In this document: one piece after another, positions 46,207 to 58,512 of the stretch
How positions within the stretch are numbered: the first letter of the stretch is position 1
How the letters are laid out: each line of letters begins with the position of its first letter
Source: Begonia masoniana
Lineage: Eukaryota; Streptophyta; Magnoliopsida; Cucurbitales; Begoniaceae
Assembly (NCBI GenBank): GCA_022432975.1
Contig: CM039512.1
Location: 45,100,309 to 45,164,308, forward strand
DNA length: 64,000 nucleotides
Reading direction: 5' to 3'
The notes under the pieces: generated by a model
What the model was told of the DNA's origin: nothing
What the model saw: only the letters and a program-made list of their open reading frames with translations
The model's database searches: none
Program-made: the position numbers and the translations under genes

Positions 46207-46853
46207 TCGGGCATCTCGACTATGGTCCTCGGGATGTATGTGGGATTTGTATTTCGATAGTTTAGCTTAGATTTCGGGTGTGTGGATTAGGTATTTTGGG
46301 GGTTGTGGTTTGTAGTTGGATTGATATTTTGTGGTTGATTTTGTGAGATTTGTTTTGTGTAAATACTTGTGGATTGATACTGGGGTGATTTTGGGGTAAA
46401 TCGTGGTTTTAAATGTTTGTTTTTTCAGGTTTTCGGATTTAAAGAACTTTAGCCGTTATATTGTCGATTTTTGTTAAAAGTCTATAACGTCGGGTTTACA
46501 TTCTCTATTTTGTACGTTATTCAGTTTAAGTCGGTTTTTAAAGTTTTTTACGGGACATAGAGTTGAGGGTGTCAGGAATGTGTGGGTAAATTTTCAAGTG
46601 ATTTGGAGGTGTTTGGCTCAGGAAAATATGAAGAAATGTGGTAAAAAGTCAGAAAAGTCGAAAAAGGGTGTTTTTGGGCGAGAAAAACCCGAGCGGGCCT
46701 GATCGATCGGGCATGGGCGCGATTGGTCGCGGTCGGGTGCGCATGAGGCGCGCGCCCAGCACCTTGTTTTGAAGAAATTTTTTTTTATTACCTATTTCTA
46801 CTATATTTTAACCCGATCTTTTCCAACATATTTTAAACGTATTTGGGGCACAT
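46207..46853 (+). repeat. Duplicated LTR segment, second copy
   Basis: Second copy of 44573-45204. It continues into unique LTR sequence after GGGGCACATTTTCC, which shows that the array joined the first copy at GGGGCAC. Confidence 0.88.
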
Positions 46854-46992
46854 TTTCCAATAAAAATTGAGGGTTCGAAAAACCCAAAAATCGAGTCGAA
46901 AGTTTTACGAAAATTATTTTAAATTACGTTTTAAACGCGGGGTTGGTTAGCAAAGTAACGTACCGAGCTGGGGTGGGTTCGAGGGCGTTACA

Positions 46993-48078
46993 AAAGCCAT
47001 GGTTGATGAACACAATGCCTTGCTTCGAAATGACACGTGAGAACTTGTACTCGCTGATCCAGCGCAAAAAATTGTTGGAAACAAATGGGTGTTTCGTATT
47101 AAATGCAATCCTGATAGATCGATTGACAGGTACAAAGTGTGACTTGTCGTGAAAGGCTTTCACTAGCGACCGAGAATTGATTTCTTAGAAATCTTTAGTC
47201 CCATTGTCAAGCCCACTAGTGTTTGAACGGTCCTTAGTCTTGCTTTGCAGCGACGTTGAGCCTTTTGGTAACTTGATGTGAACAGTGTCTTTCTGAATGA
47301 CACCCTTCAGGAGGAGGTTTACATGAAGAAACCACAAGGAATGTGTGATCAGAGATATCCTAATTATGTTTGTTGACTTCGCAAAGTCATCTATGACCTC
47401 AAACAGGCTCCTGGTGCATGGTATTATGCTTTGCGATCATTCTTGATGACCCTTGGCTTCACTACATTGCATGCCGATACGTCACTTGTTATCCTCCGTC
47501 TCCCAAGGTCACTGTTTATTTTCTTGTATATGTTGATGATCTGATTATTACTGGTAGCGACCCTGCTATTATATTGCATATCATTCAACAACTTGATTTG
47601 ACATTCTCTACAAAGGACCTTGATGATTTGTCATTCTTCTGCGGTGTTGAGGTTCTACCCACGTCGACGGGATTGCTTCTATCTCAGCAATAGTATGTTG
47701 TTGACATGCTTGGTAAACACAACATGCTATCGTCAAAATCAGTGTCTACCCCATTAGTAGTTGGCTTCCTCTATTGGTACATGATGTGTCACCTCCGGCC
47801 AACGCTACTCTCTATCATCAGGTAGTTGGTGGGTTACAACACCTTTGCATGACGTAGCCCAACATCGCCTTTGTTGTGAACAAGTTGTCGCAGTTATGCA
47901 TTCCCTGACTACTACACACTAGGGAGCGGTGAAACGCTTGCTTCGTTACTTAAATGGTAAACGAGATCTTGGTATCAATCTCCGTGACAGCATCTTGACA
48001 TCTCTTCATACATATTCCGACGCTGATTGGGGCAGTGATTCAGATGACTGGACATCCACCGAGGCCTATGTTGTGTTC
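46993..48078 (+). pseudogene. Copia reverse transcriptase and start of RNase H
   Basis: Reads KAMVDEHNALLRND, KIVGNKWVFRIKCNP, EEVYMKKPQGMCDQRYPN, LKQAPGAWYYALRSFL and the active site YVDDLIITG (about 47530). Then come VKRLLRYLNGKRDLGINL and HTYSDADWGSDSDDWTSTEA, the copia RNase H start. Stops (for example TGG to TGA near 47040) and frameshifts are numerous. The sequence breaks at 48078 and resumes at 58099. Confidence 0.85.
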
Positions 48079-50567
48079 TGTAATACCCGGCTGTACGGAA
48101 TATTAATATTTTAATGTAAATGGCATTTTTGTTAAATCAAGTCCATTTTACGAAAAGAAAGCGTTATTACGGTCCTAATAATTAATAAGAATTTTAGGAA
48201 AATTTTGGGAATTTTAGGAGTTTAACGCTAATTTTACGAGAATTACGTTTATCGTAATGTAAAGGATACTCTGGTAAAAATAGTAAACGTGGTCCGTTTT
48301 GCGAACATACAGTTTTAATAGAACCCTAGTAATGAGTTAGATTTATTGGCGAAATAAGGAAATTTGGAGAAACCAAATCGTTAGCTAATTAACGAAACAA
48401 AGGACGAAACAAATAGAAAATCAAAGGAAGGGCAAATTCGTAATTTTGCAAGTCAAATTTTAATAAAACATCACAACCTCTACTTCTCCTTCACTTTCAC
48501 AATTTTCTCTCCTCTTCCTTCTCTTCCAGACGACATTTCTCCAACGGCGTTCTCCTCCCTTCCAACGGCGATTCCCCTCCGATCGTCTCGTTTTCTTCAC
48601 GTTTTCTTCCTCAAACCCGATCCTAGGTATGATTCTATAGTTTTGGAAGGTTATTGTTTGGTTTTTACGAAGTTACACGGTTAGGGTTTCGTTAGGGTTT
48701 CGCTAAAAACGTGATTTAGGGTTTGAAGTTTATAGGTTTACCGTGTTTGTGAATATAATGGACGTATTTAACGTTATTGGACGAAGTTAGGTCGATTTGT
48801 GAGAAATGTTAAAGTTTGAGAATTTTCGAGGTTTTGGAAAAACTCCGTTAATGGAGGTTTTGAGGTGTCGAACGTGAAAGGCTCAATGAAATGCCTCCAT
48901 GTAGTATTCTAGAGTTTAGGAAAATTTCTTTAGTTTAGAGTTTTGTGAGTTTGGACGTTTAATAGTTTAAACGCATTTTAACGGCGATTATTGTGAATTT
49001 GCCTTAGGTAAACAACGCTCGTGGACGGAGCTAGAAGTGCAACGGATGCGAGGTAAGTTTCGTAACTTACCGTGGCTGATTGGCCTACACCATAAGCCAG
49101 AGTTTTTTGTTGAGGATCTGTTGGTGTTTCGTTTGTTTAAGTTGGTCATTGTTTCTTCTAATTGTTTCGGTTGGGTAGTTTAGGTTCAGTTGTTTTATAG
49201 GTTGATTGTTGTGACGGTTTGATGGTATTTGTCGTGTTTTGATGGTATTCGTAGTGTTTTAATGGTATGCTCATTTCGTATGTTTATATTGAACTGTTCA
49301 TGCATCATGGTTTAAAAACGTCATGAAAATGAATTTACGCACGGATTTCACGAAAAGAACATGCATGTAAAGGTAAGTAAAGTATCACAGTAAACAACCA
49401 TGACATGGGGTTATCGGGGATGAGGTTCAGACCTGGCGTTCCGTGGTGAGCGGGTTTTCCTCCCTTCAGATGGTGTGAGCTGTCTAACAGCTGGACGTGC
49501 CCTATCCATCTGTCGAGTGTTTTCGATAACCATAGACTCACACGTACTGATATACGAAATGACATGGACGGTTTTCATAGTATTGGGCATACATGATCAT
49601 GCATTAGCATTTACGTAGAGCTTGCTGAGATTTTTATCTCATAGATGTCTTTATGGTGTAGGTGATCTTGACATAGGTGAGGAGGAGATCTCTCCACCCG
49701 AGGAATGATGCAGTTGAAGGAGGATGGCCCGTGGGACTGCGCTGGGCAGTCGATGCTCCTTTTGACCCGTGGGGGAAGTAAGCGTATGTTTTGGGAACAC
49801 GGTAGTTAGATAAAAATGTATAGTTGAACATATTAGGATGCTTGGGTCTGATTAGTTGATAGGTTACATTTTGATGTTTTTAAACGTTTTGGAAACTATT
49901 TTATAAACCGCTTGGTGATTTTTAACAGGAGGAAATGTTAAGTTTTTAAACGGATCCACGCGTTTCGTTTTTAGGAAATCGGGTGACGTTTTAAACGTGT
50001 TTATGGAGTAGGGCGTGTTAATGTTTTAGAGTATGTTATGTGTATAAGTATGTAGGGAAAAGAAAGAGAGAAAGGAAAGAAAGAAGGAGCAGACAAAGAA
50101 GAAAGAAGAAAAGAAGAGAGGAGGGAGGCAACTCCCTGGAATTTGGATTCCAGGGAGGGTGGCGATCAATCTCCTAAGGAGCGGATCGATCGCCTCTTTG
50201 GTCGCCACTCTCTGGAAAAAAATCCAGAGAGTGTGGCGATCGATTGCAGGGCGATCGATCGCCACAATGAGGGGCAATCTGATCGCCCCTCTTATTTTGA
50301 TGATGGCGATCGATCGCCCCTTTACATTTCGGGACAATATCCCTTTTTGCCCCCACTTTGATTTTAGATGTTTAAAACGATTTTAATAGTTATATTTCAA
50401 TTGTTTATTATTTGTTTTAAGTATTGTTTAAATAGTTTAACAACTTAGATTTAAATGATTTTCAAACAATGCTAACTATTTTCATTTTAGTTTAAGTTCC
50501 GCTTAAACTGTAAAATAAAATGAAAAATTTATACTGTAAAATTAGGATACGGGTAAGGTTCGCTACA
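48079..50567 (+). repeat. 5' LTR of the chromovirus
   Basis: 2489 bp. Near its 3' end lie a hairpin (TCCCTGGAA paired with TTCCAGGGA, about 50131-50156) and several GCGATCGATCGCC palindromes (50160-50325). Confidence 0.93.
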
Positions 50568-50572
50568 ATTTA

Positions 50573-50584
50573 TGGTATCAGAGC
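50573..50584 (+). other. Primer-binding site of the chromovirus
   Basis: TGGTATCAGAGC, five bases after the LTR end. Confidence 0.92.
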
Positions 50585-50734
50585 CCCCGGGTTTTAAAAA
50601 CAGTTTTGTAGACTGCTCGACTGCACTGCCACTACGCGGACATCCTTCCTCAACTGTAAGTATGTTTATATGTTTTCTTTAAGTTTGATTTCTTAGAGTG
50701 TTTGTTTTAACTTTGATATAGGGATTATATAAAT

Positions 50735-51565
50735 ATGGTGCGTCGAGGGAATGATCGAGATGATAGAGAAGATACGATAGACACCCTTAAGGATTTTATT
50801 GCCCAACAGTCTCAACATATGGAGCGTCAGGCCCAACAAATGGAGAGACAGTCCCAGCAGCTGGGCACCCTAATAGACCATGAAGGTGCTAGAGCTCGGG
50901 AGACAGCGATTCCGGGTAATCGTGGGATGGAGAGATTTCAGAAGCTCTAACCTCCTGTGTTCAACGGGCAATCTACGGATCCCTCTTCAGCTGAGGAGTG
51001 GATTCGAACCATGGAGGACATGCTGGCCTATGCAAGCATTGAGGATGGAGAGAACGTTGCATTGGTTAGCTACCACTTAGCACTGGATACCCGATTTTGG
51101 TGGGATTCTGTCAAGGCCACCACCGATGTGACAATTATGAGTTGGGAGTGCTTCAAGATGATATTTTATGATAAGTACTTCAGCCATACAGTGCGGGAGG
51201 TGAAGATGGTGGAGTTTATGCAGTTGCGGCAGGTTGGTTCGATTACCGACTATGTGAGGAGGTTTGAGGCTTTGTCTCGGTTCGCATCGCGGCAAGTCAG
51301 CGTTAATGAGGACAAGGTACGTAGGTTTATGCAGGGACTCGGTCAAGAGATTCGGAGGAGTCTTACAGTATCAGGGGTGCGGAATGTGTCCTACGATGAG
51401 ATTGTGACTAGGGCACTGGAAATTAAGGTTGTTGATCAGAGTTCTGTTAAACCGAGGGAGCCAGCTAGATGGTTCTTTCGGGAGATACAGCCACGGCCTC
51501 AGAATAAAGGATGGCAACTGAGGGGACAGCCACAACAACAACGGGGCGTTAAAAGACGCCCTTAG
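50735..51565 (+). pseudogene. Chromovirus gag
   Basis: ATG at 50735, then a Gln/Met-rich N-terminus (SQHMERQAQQMERQSQQL). Gag blocks follow: PPVFNGQSTDPSSAEEWI, WWDSVKATTDVTIMSWECFK, YFSHTVREVKMVEFMQLRQ and RFMQGLGQEIRRSL. Stop codons at 50948 and about 51563 and a frameshift before the zinc knuckle break it. Confidence 0.9.
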
Positions 51566-51599
51566 AGGGAGGCAATGATCGTGGGAAGGGCAAGCAAGT

Positions 51600-53834
51600 C
51601 CAAGGGGCTGCACAGAAACCTGTTTGTCCGAAGTGCCAGAAGGAACATTATGGCACTTGTCGATTGGGCACGAACAGTTGTTACAGATGTGGAGAGGTCG
51701 GCCATTTTGCTCAGAACTGTCCAAGGGTGGCTACCGATCAAAGAAGAGTGACCCCGAGGATATTTGCGTTTATTGAGCCTGGCGATGTTGACGACGAGGC
51801 CCAGCCCTCAATGATAGCAGGTACTATATTGGTTATGGGCGTAGCTATATTTTCTTTGATAGACACGGGGGCTACGCACTCTTTTGTTTCCACTGCTTGT
51901 GTGTCTAAACTGAAACTTGTGCCTGAGTTAGCAGAATGCGAGTATAGTGTGATGTTATCTTCAGGAGAGCGTATGCAGTTAGGTTATGTTGTCTAGGGTA
52001 ATATTGTCTCCATTGGGAACAGTACCCTCTATGCTTGCCTGATTGTTATGGGCATAGAGATCTACGATCTTATTTTAGGGATGGACTTGCTTTCACAGCA
52101 CTTCGCCACCATCGATTGTCGATCCGGGATTGTGACCTTTTGACCCCCGGGTAAAGAAGAGTTTTCTTATCAGGCGATGAACCGATTGAGTAGATCGCCT
52201 ATCTCTTATTCCATGAAGGTCAACGAGCAGTTTAAAGGTGAGTGCACTATTTATTTGGCCACAGTAGTTGATATTCAGTTGCTCAGCGGAGTAAAGCCGA
52301 GTGACATTCCCATAGTCAGAGAATTCTCTGAGATATTCCTTGACGAACTTCCCGGATTACCGCCGAATAAGGAGATCGAATTTGTCGTTGATGTATATCC
52401 GAGCTCCGCGCCAGTGTCTAAGTATCCATATAGATTGGCGCCTGCTAAATTGAGAGAGTTAAAAACTCAGCTTGAGGAGTTGCTTTATAAGGGTTTCATT
52501 CGACCCAGCTTTTCACCTTGGGGTGCGCCCGTTCTGTTTGTCAAGAAGAAAGACAGGACCCTCAGGATGTGTGTGGATTACAGGGAGCTGAATAAGCTCA
52601 CAGTGAAGAATAAGTATCCACTGGCCCGAATAGATGATTGTTTGATCAGCTGCAAGGTGCTCGAGTATTTTCTAGGATTGACCTACGCTCGGGTTACTAT
52701 CAGTTGAAGGTCTGGAAGAAGGATATTCAGAAGACGACATTCTGAACGAGACACGGGCATTATGAGTTCCTAGTTATGGACTTACTAATGCCCCTGCAGC
52801 ATTTATGGATTTGATGAACCGCGTCTTCAAGGAGTACCTGGACAAATTTGTTGTTGTTTTCATCGATGATATTTTGATTTATTCCAAGACGAAGGAGGAG
52901 CAATTGCGGATTGTTCTAGGAATTTCGCAACGACACCAGCTATATCCAAAGTTCTCCAAATGTGAGTTTTGGCTGGATAGGGTCAGTTTTCTTGGCCATA
53001 TTATATCACAGGAAGGGGTTTCTGTAGATCCGAGCAAAATTCAGGTGGTCAGAGATTGGCCATAACCTAAGAACGTGCGAGAAGTACGTGGATTTCTCGG
53101 GTTGGCTGGCTATTATCAGAAGTTTATAGAGGGATTTTCGAAGATTGCAGTTCCTCTTTCACGCTTGACTCGGAAGAACGAAAAGTTTATATGGTCGGCT
53201 GCTTATGACAACAGTTTTATGGAGTTGAAGCAGAAGTTGACCACAGCTCCAGTACTGACACTACCTGTTGAAGGTGACAAATTTAGTATTTATTTCGATG
53301 CATCTGGAGTTGGACTCGGTTGTGTATTGATGCAAGAAGGGAAGGTTATCGCGTATGCTTCTCGGCAGTTGAAGTCGTATGAGCAGAACTATCCTACGCA
53401 TGATCTGGAGTTAGCAGCAGTGGTCTTCGAACTGAAGATTTGGAGACATTATTTATATGGGCAGCAGTGTGAGATATTTTCTGACCACAAAAGCTTGAAG
53501 TATTTATTTATGGAAAAGGAGCTTAATCTCCGACAGAGAAGATGGCTAGAGTTCGTCAAAGATTATGATTTTGATATTAAATACCACCTAGGAAAGGCGA
53601 ACAAGGTCGCTGATGCTTTGAGCCGAATGCCTACTACGAGTCAGCCTTCACTTGCAGCGATGTCGGTTACGTTGCGGTCTGAGATTGAGAAATTTGATGT
53701 GGAGATTGTGGTAGAGTTGTCCAGTATGCTCACCAACATTTCTCTCAGGCCGACTATTCTAGATAAGATACGTGAAGCTTAACAGAAAGATATGGAGTGT
53801 GAGGAGCTTCGATTGAGCATGACATCATGAGATG
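51600..53834 (+). pseudogene. Chromovirus zinc knuckle, protease, RT and RNase H
   Basis: Zinc knuckle CYRCGEVGHFAQNC at about 51682. Protease motif LIDTGATHSFV (about 51860) has an intact catalytic Asp. [22 protein letters not shown] and [20 protein letters not shown], a frameshift near 52707, then the active site FIDDILIYS (about 52860). RNase [43 protein letters not shown] and NKVADALSR. Stops lie at about 51994, 52141, 53063 and 53780. A Cassandra solo LTR follows at 53835. Confidence 0.92.
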
Positions 53835-54210
53835 TGTGATGACCCAGATGTGTAAGTATGTACGATGGCTGCACGAACCGGAACCCGGATGGCGGTACGT
53901 CCGCGCGGGAGAACCGGAAGGTGACGGGTCGTAAAAAAGGGGGTCGTCACAATCCCACATCACTTAGGGAAGTATGTGGAAATGAAATATATGTAAAGAG
54001 ATCCTCCCAAGATAGCAAGACGCGTTTTGGAGCACGATTGGCAACGGATCCCATAAGAACTCCGAAGTTAAAAGTGCTTCGGCGAGAGTAATTCCAGGTT
54101 GGGTGACCTTCCGGGAAGTTCTCGCCAAACAAAGCTGTGAGGGGAGGATATTGTGCTATGGCCCAATCCCCAGAGCGGACAATATCTTGCTGGGAAAAGG
54201 GGTCGTTACA
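53835..54210 (+). mobile_element. Cassandra solo LTR inside the chromovirus pol
   Basis: 376 bp, TGTGATGACCC to GTCGTTACA, with flanks AGATG (53830-53834) and AGACG (54211-54215). It has the same 5S rRNA-like domain (ACTCCGAAGTTAAAAGTGC, about 54059) as the complete Cassandra at 20422-21248, in the opposite orientation. No interior or second LTR remains. Confidence 0.92.
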
Positions 54211-55563
54211 AGACGTGTCTGAATTTAACTTGTTAGATGACGGTATTCTAAAGTTCAGGCATAGGTGGTACGTGCCTAACGATGAGAAGCTAAAGAAGGA
54301 GATATTGGCCGAGGCGCATTCTTCAGCATACTCTGTGCATCCAGGAAGCACTAAAATGTACAGAGATTTAAAGCAACACTTCTGGTGGCCAAACATGAAG
54401 AGAGAGGTCGCCAAGTACGTCGAAACCTGTTTAGTTTGTCAACAGGTAAAGGCAGAACACCAGAGGCCAGCCGGAACATTACAGCCACTGCCGATTCTGG
54501 AGTGGAAGTGGGAGCAGATCTCCATGGATTTTATTGTGGGGCTCCCGAGGACGACGAAGGGTCATGATGGCATCTGGGTGATTGTGGACCGATTGACAAA
54601 GTTGGCTCACTTCTTGGCTGTGAAGATGGCGTCTTCCATGGATCAGCTCGCCGAGCTCTATGTGCAGGAGATTGTTAGACTGCATGGAGTGCCAGCTTCT
54701 ATTGTCTCAGACAGAGATCCGAGATTTACTTCTAAGTTCTAGAAGAGTCTGCACAAAGCAATGGGGACTCAGCTAAATTTGAGCATGGCTTTTCATCCTC
54801 AGACTGATGGTCAGATAGAGAGGACAAATTCGATTCTTGAGGATATGCTCAGAGCTTGTGTGTTGGATTTTTAGGGATCGTGGAGCAGGTATTTGCCACT
54901 GATCGAGTTCTCTTACAACAATAACTTCCAGGCTACCATTATATGGCTCCTTATGAAGCTTTGTATGGTCGAAAGTGTAGATCTGTATTATATTGGGACG
55001 AGGTTGGTGAAGCTAGTATTGTTGGTCCCGAGATTCTACAACAAACGGCAGAGAAGATTGCCGTTATCAGACAACGCATCGAGATAGCTCAGAGTCGATA
55101 GAAGAGCTATGCTGACACGAGACGGAGGGAACCAGAATTCGAAGAGGGCGATGAGGTTTATCTAAAGGTTTCTCCATTTAAAGGCATAATGCGATTCAGA
55201 AGGAAGGGCAAGCTAAAGCCTCGATATGTGAGGCCTTTCCTTATTTTGAAGAAGATCGGGAAGATGGCGTATCGACTACAGTTTCCAGCTTCAATGGAAG
55301 ACATCCAAAATGTATTTCACGTGTCTATGCTTCGAAAGTGTTTGCGCGATCCATCGCATATCATGGAGGCGAGAGATATCGAGGTACAGCCTACTTTGAC
55401 TTACGAGGAGAAGCCGGTACATATTTTGGAGTTTTCGATCAAAGTTTTGCGTAATAAGGAGATTCCGCTAGTTAAAGTCCTATGGCGGAACCACGAGGTT
55501 GAAGAAGCGACTTGGGAGCGACAACAGAATATGATGACTAAGTATCCAGAGTTGTTTGTATAA
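54211..55563 (+). pseudogene. Chromovirus integrase with chromodomain
   Basis: Starts in the RNase H-integrase linker. Then come the zinc-binding region (HPGSTKMYRDLKQHFWWPNM, CLVCQQVK), the catalytic core (WEQISMDFIVGLPRT, IVSDRDPRFTSKF, HPQTDGQIERTN) and C-terminal blocks (FEEGDEVYLKVSPFKG, VFHVSMLRKC). The chromodomain spans about 55430-55560 (LVKVLWRNHEVEEATWE). Stops lie at about 54740, 54872 and 55099, with a frameshift near 54940. Known chromodomain function is targeting of integration to particular chromatin. Confidence 0.92.
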
Positions 55564-55603
55564 TCAAATTTTGAGGACAAAATTTTAAATAAAGTGGATG
55601 GAT

Positions 55604-58098
55604 TGTAATACCCGGCTGTACGAAATATTAATATTTTAATGTAAATGATATTTTTGTTAAATCAAGTCTATTTTGCGAAAAGAAAGCGTTATTACGGTCC
55701 TAATAATTAATAAGGATTTTAGGAAAATTTCAGGAATTTTAGGAGTTTAACGCTAATTTTACGAGAATTACGTTTATCGTAATATAAAGGATACTCTGGT
55801 AAAAATAGTAAACGTGGTCCGTTTTGCGAACGGACAGTTTTAATAGAACCCTAATAATGAGTTGGATTTATTGGCGAAATAAGGAAATTTGGAGAAACCA
55901 AATCGTTAGCTAATTAACGAAACAAAGGACGATACAAATAGAAAATCAAAGGAAGGGCAAAATCGTAATTTTGCAAGTCAAATTTTAATAAAACATCACA
56001 ACCTCTACTTCTCCTTCACTTTCACAATTTTCTCTCCTCTTCCTTCTCTTCCAGACGACATTTCTCCATCGACGTTCTCCTCCCTTCCAACGGCGATTCC
56101 CCTCCGATCGTCTCGTTTTCTTCACGTTTTCTTCCTCAAACCCGATCCTAGGTATGATTATATAGTTTTGGAAGGTTATTGTTCGGGTTTTACGAAGTTA
56201 CACGGTTAGGGTTTCGTTAGGGTTTCGCTAAAAACGTGATTTAGAGTTTGAAGTTTATAGGTTTACCGTGTTTGTGAATATAATGGACGTATGGAACGTT
56301 ATTGGACGAAGTTAGGTCGATTTGTGAGAAATGTTAAAGTTTGAGAATTTTCGAGGTTTTGGAAAAACTCCGTTAATGGAGGTTTTGAGGTGTCGAACGT
56401 GAAAGGCTCAACGAAATGCCTCAATGTAGTATTCTAGAGTTTAGGAAAATTTCTTTAGTTTAGAGTTTTGTGAGTTTGGACGTTTAATAGTTTAAACGCA
56501 TTTTAACGGCGATTATTGTGAATTTGCCTTAGGTAAACAACGCTCGTGGACGGAGCTAGAAGTGCAACGGATGCGAGATAAGTTTCGTGACTTACTGGGC
56601 CGATTGGCCTACACCATAAGCCGGAGTTTATTGTTGAGGATCTGTTGGTGTTTCGTTTGTTTAAGTTGGTCATTGTTTCTTCTAATTGTTTCGGTTGGGT
56701 AGTTTAGGTTCGGTTGTTTTATAGGTTGATTGTTGTGACGGTTTGATGGTATTTGTCGTGTTTTGATGGTATTCATAGTGTTTTAATGGTATGCTCGTTT
56801 CGTATGTTTATATTGAACTGTTCATGCATCATGGTTTAAAAACGTTACGAAAATGAATTTGCGCACGGATTTCACGAAAAGAACATGCATGTAAAGGCAA
56901 GTAAAGTATCACAGTAAACAACCATGACATGGAGTTATCAGGGATGAGGTTCAGACCTGGCGTTCCGTAGTGAGCGGGTTTTCCTCCCTTCAGATGGTGT
57001 GGGCTGTCTAACAGCTGGACGTGCCCTATCCATCTGTCGAGTGTTTTCGATAACCATAGACTCACAGGTACTGATATACGAAATGACATGGACAGTTTTC
57101 ATAGCATTGAGCATACATGATCATGCATTAGCATTTACGTAGAGCTTACTGAGATTTTTATCTCATAGGTGTCTTCATGGTGTAGGTGATCTTGACATAG
57201 GTGAGGAGGAGATCCCTCCACCCGAGGAATGATGCAGTTGAAGGAGGATTGCCCGTGGGAGTGCGCTGGGCAGTCGATGCTCCTTTTGACCCGTGAGGGA
57301 AGTAAGCGTATGTTTTGGGAACACGGTAGTTAGATAAAAATGTATAGTTGAACATATTAGGATGCTTGGGTCTGATTAGTTGATTGGTTACGTTTTGATG
57401 TTTTTAAACGTTTTGGAAACTATTTTATAAACCGCTTGGTGATTTTGAATAGGAGGAAATATTAAGTTTTTAAACGGATCCACGCAGTTCGTTTTTACGA
57501 AACCGGGTTACGTTTTAAACGTGTTTATGGAGTAGGGCATGTTAATGTTTTAGAGTATGTTATGTGTATAAGTATGTAGGGAAAAGAAAGAGAGAAAGGA
57601 AAGAAAGAAGGAGCGGACAAAGAAGAAAAAAGAAAAGAAGAAAGGAGGGAGGCAACTCCCTGGAATTTGGATTCCAGGGAGGGTGGCGATCGATCTCCTA
57701 AGGAGGGGATTGATCGCCTCTTTGGTCGCCACTCTCTGGAAAAAAAATCCAGAGAGTGTGGCGATCGATGGCCACAATGAGGAGCGATCTGATCGCCCCT
57801 CATATTTTGATGATGGCGATCGATCGCCGGTTTTGGGCGATCGATCGCCCCTTTACATTTTGAGACAATGTCCCTTTTTGCCCCCACTTTGATTTTAATT
57901 GTTTAAAATGATTTTAATAGTTATATTTCAATTGTTTATTATTTGTTTTAAGTATTGTTTAAATAGTTTAACACTTAGATTTAAATGATTTTTCAAACAA
58001 CGCTAACTATTTTGATTTTAGTTTAAGTTCCGCTTAAACTATAAAATAAAATGAAAAATTTATAGGGTAAAATTAGGATACGGGTAAGGGTCGCTACA
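55604..58098 (+). repeat. 3' LTR of the chromovirus
   Basis: 2495 bp, begins TGTAATACCCGG after a purine-rich AAAGTGGATGGAT, ends GCTACA. Most differences from the 5' LTR are G/A and C/T transitions. Confidence 0.93.
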
Positions 58099-58504
58099 TC
58101 TTCCTTGGAAAAAATTCGATTGCTTGGAGCTCCATGAAACAACGCATTGTCGCTCGTTCCTCCACCGAGGCCAAGTATCATGTCATTGCCTCTGCTACTG
58201 CACAACTGGAGTGGATCAAGTCCTTGCTCAAGGAACTTGGTGTCTCTCTTTCCGCTCTGCCTGTCCTATACTCAGATAATCTTGGTGCGACCTTTCTTTG
58301 TGCAAATTCGGTGTTTCACTCTAGGATGAAGCACCTTGCTATGGATTATCACTTTGTTTGTGACTTGGTTCAGTACCAGCAGCTCCGTGTTGATCATATC
58401 GTAGGGAATGATCAACTTGTTGATGCACTCACGAAACTGCTTCCGTGCCTTTGTCTTCTAAGTTTTTGCTCCAAGATTGGTGTCTTTGATGGATCACCAT
58501 CTTG
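58099..58504 (+). pseudogene. Copia RNase H, final part
   Basis: Continues the RNase H cut at 48078: LGKNSIAWSSMKQRIVARSS, STEAKYHVIASATAQLEWIK, LYSDNLGATFLCANSVFHSR and DALTKLLP. It ends at a TGA (58502-58504) beside the polypurine tract. Confidence 0.9.
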
Positions 58505-58512
58505 AGGGGGCA

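Larger units (their letters stand above)
43143..46992 (+). mobile_element. Solo LTR of a chromovirus, enlarged to 3.85 kb
   Basis: Begins TGTAACACCCGGG and ends GGGCGTTACA. Flanks CAAGC (43138-43142) and AAAGC (46993-46997) differ by one base. It contains the GGCCTACACCATA motif shared with neighbouring LTRs. No coding domain. Its size comes from a 25-bp minisatellite and a duplicated segment of about 640 bp. Confidence 0.85.
48079..58098 (+). mobile_element. Tekay-like Ty3/gypsy chromovirus, 10 kb
   Basis: Begins TGTAATACCCGG and ends GGTCGCTACA. Flanks TGTTC (48074-48078) and TCTTC (58099-58103) differ by one base. Order: 2489-bp 5' LTR, primer-binding site, gag, protease, RT, RNase H, integrase with chromodomain, 2495-bp 3' LTR. 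The LTRs differ by only a few percent. The polyprotein has at least eight stops or frameshifts and a Cassandra solo LTR inside it. The domain order and C-terminal chromodomain place it among chromoviruses; Tekay/Del is the likely clade. Confidence 0.93.
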
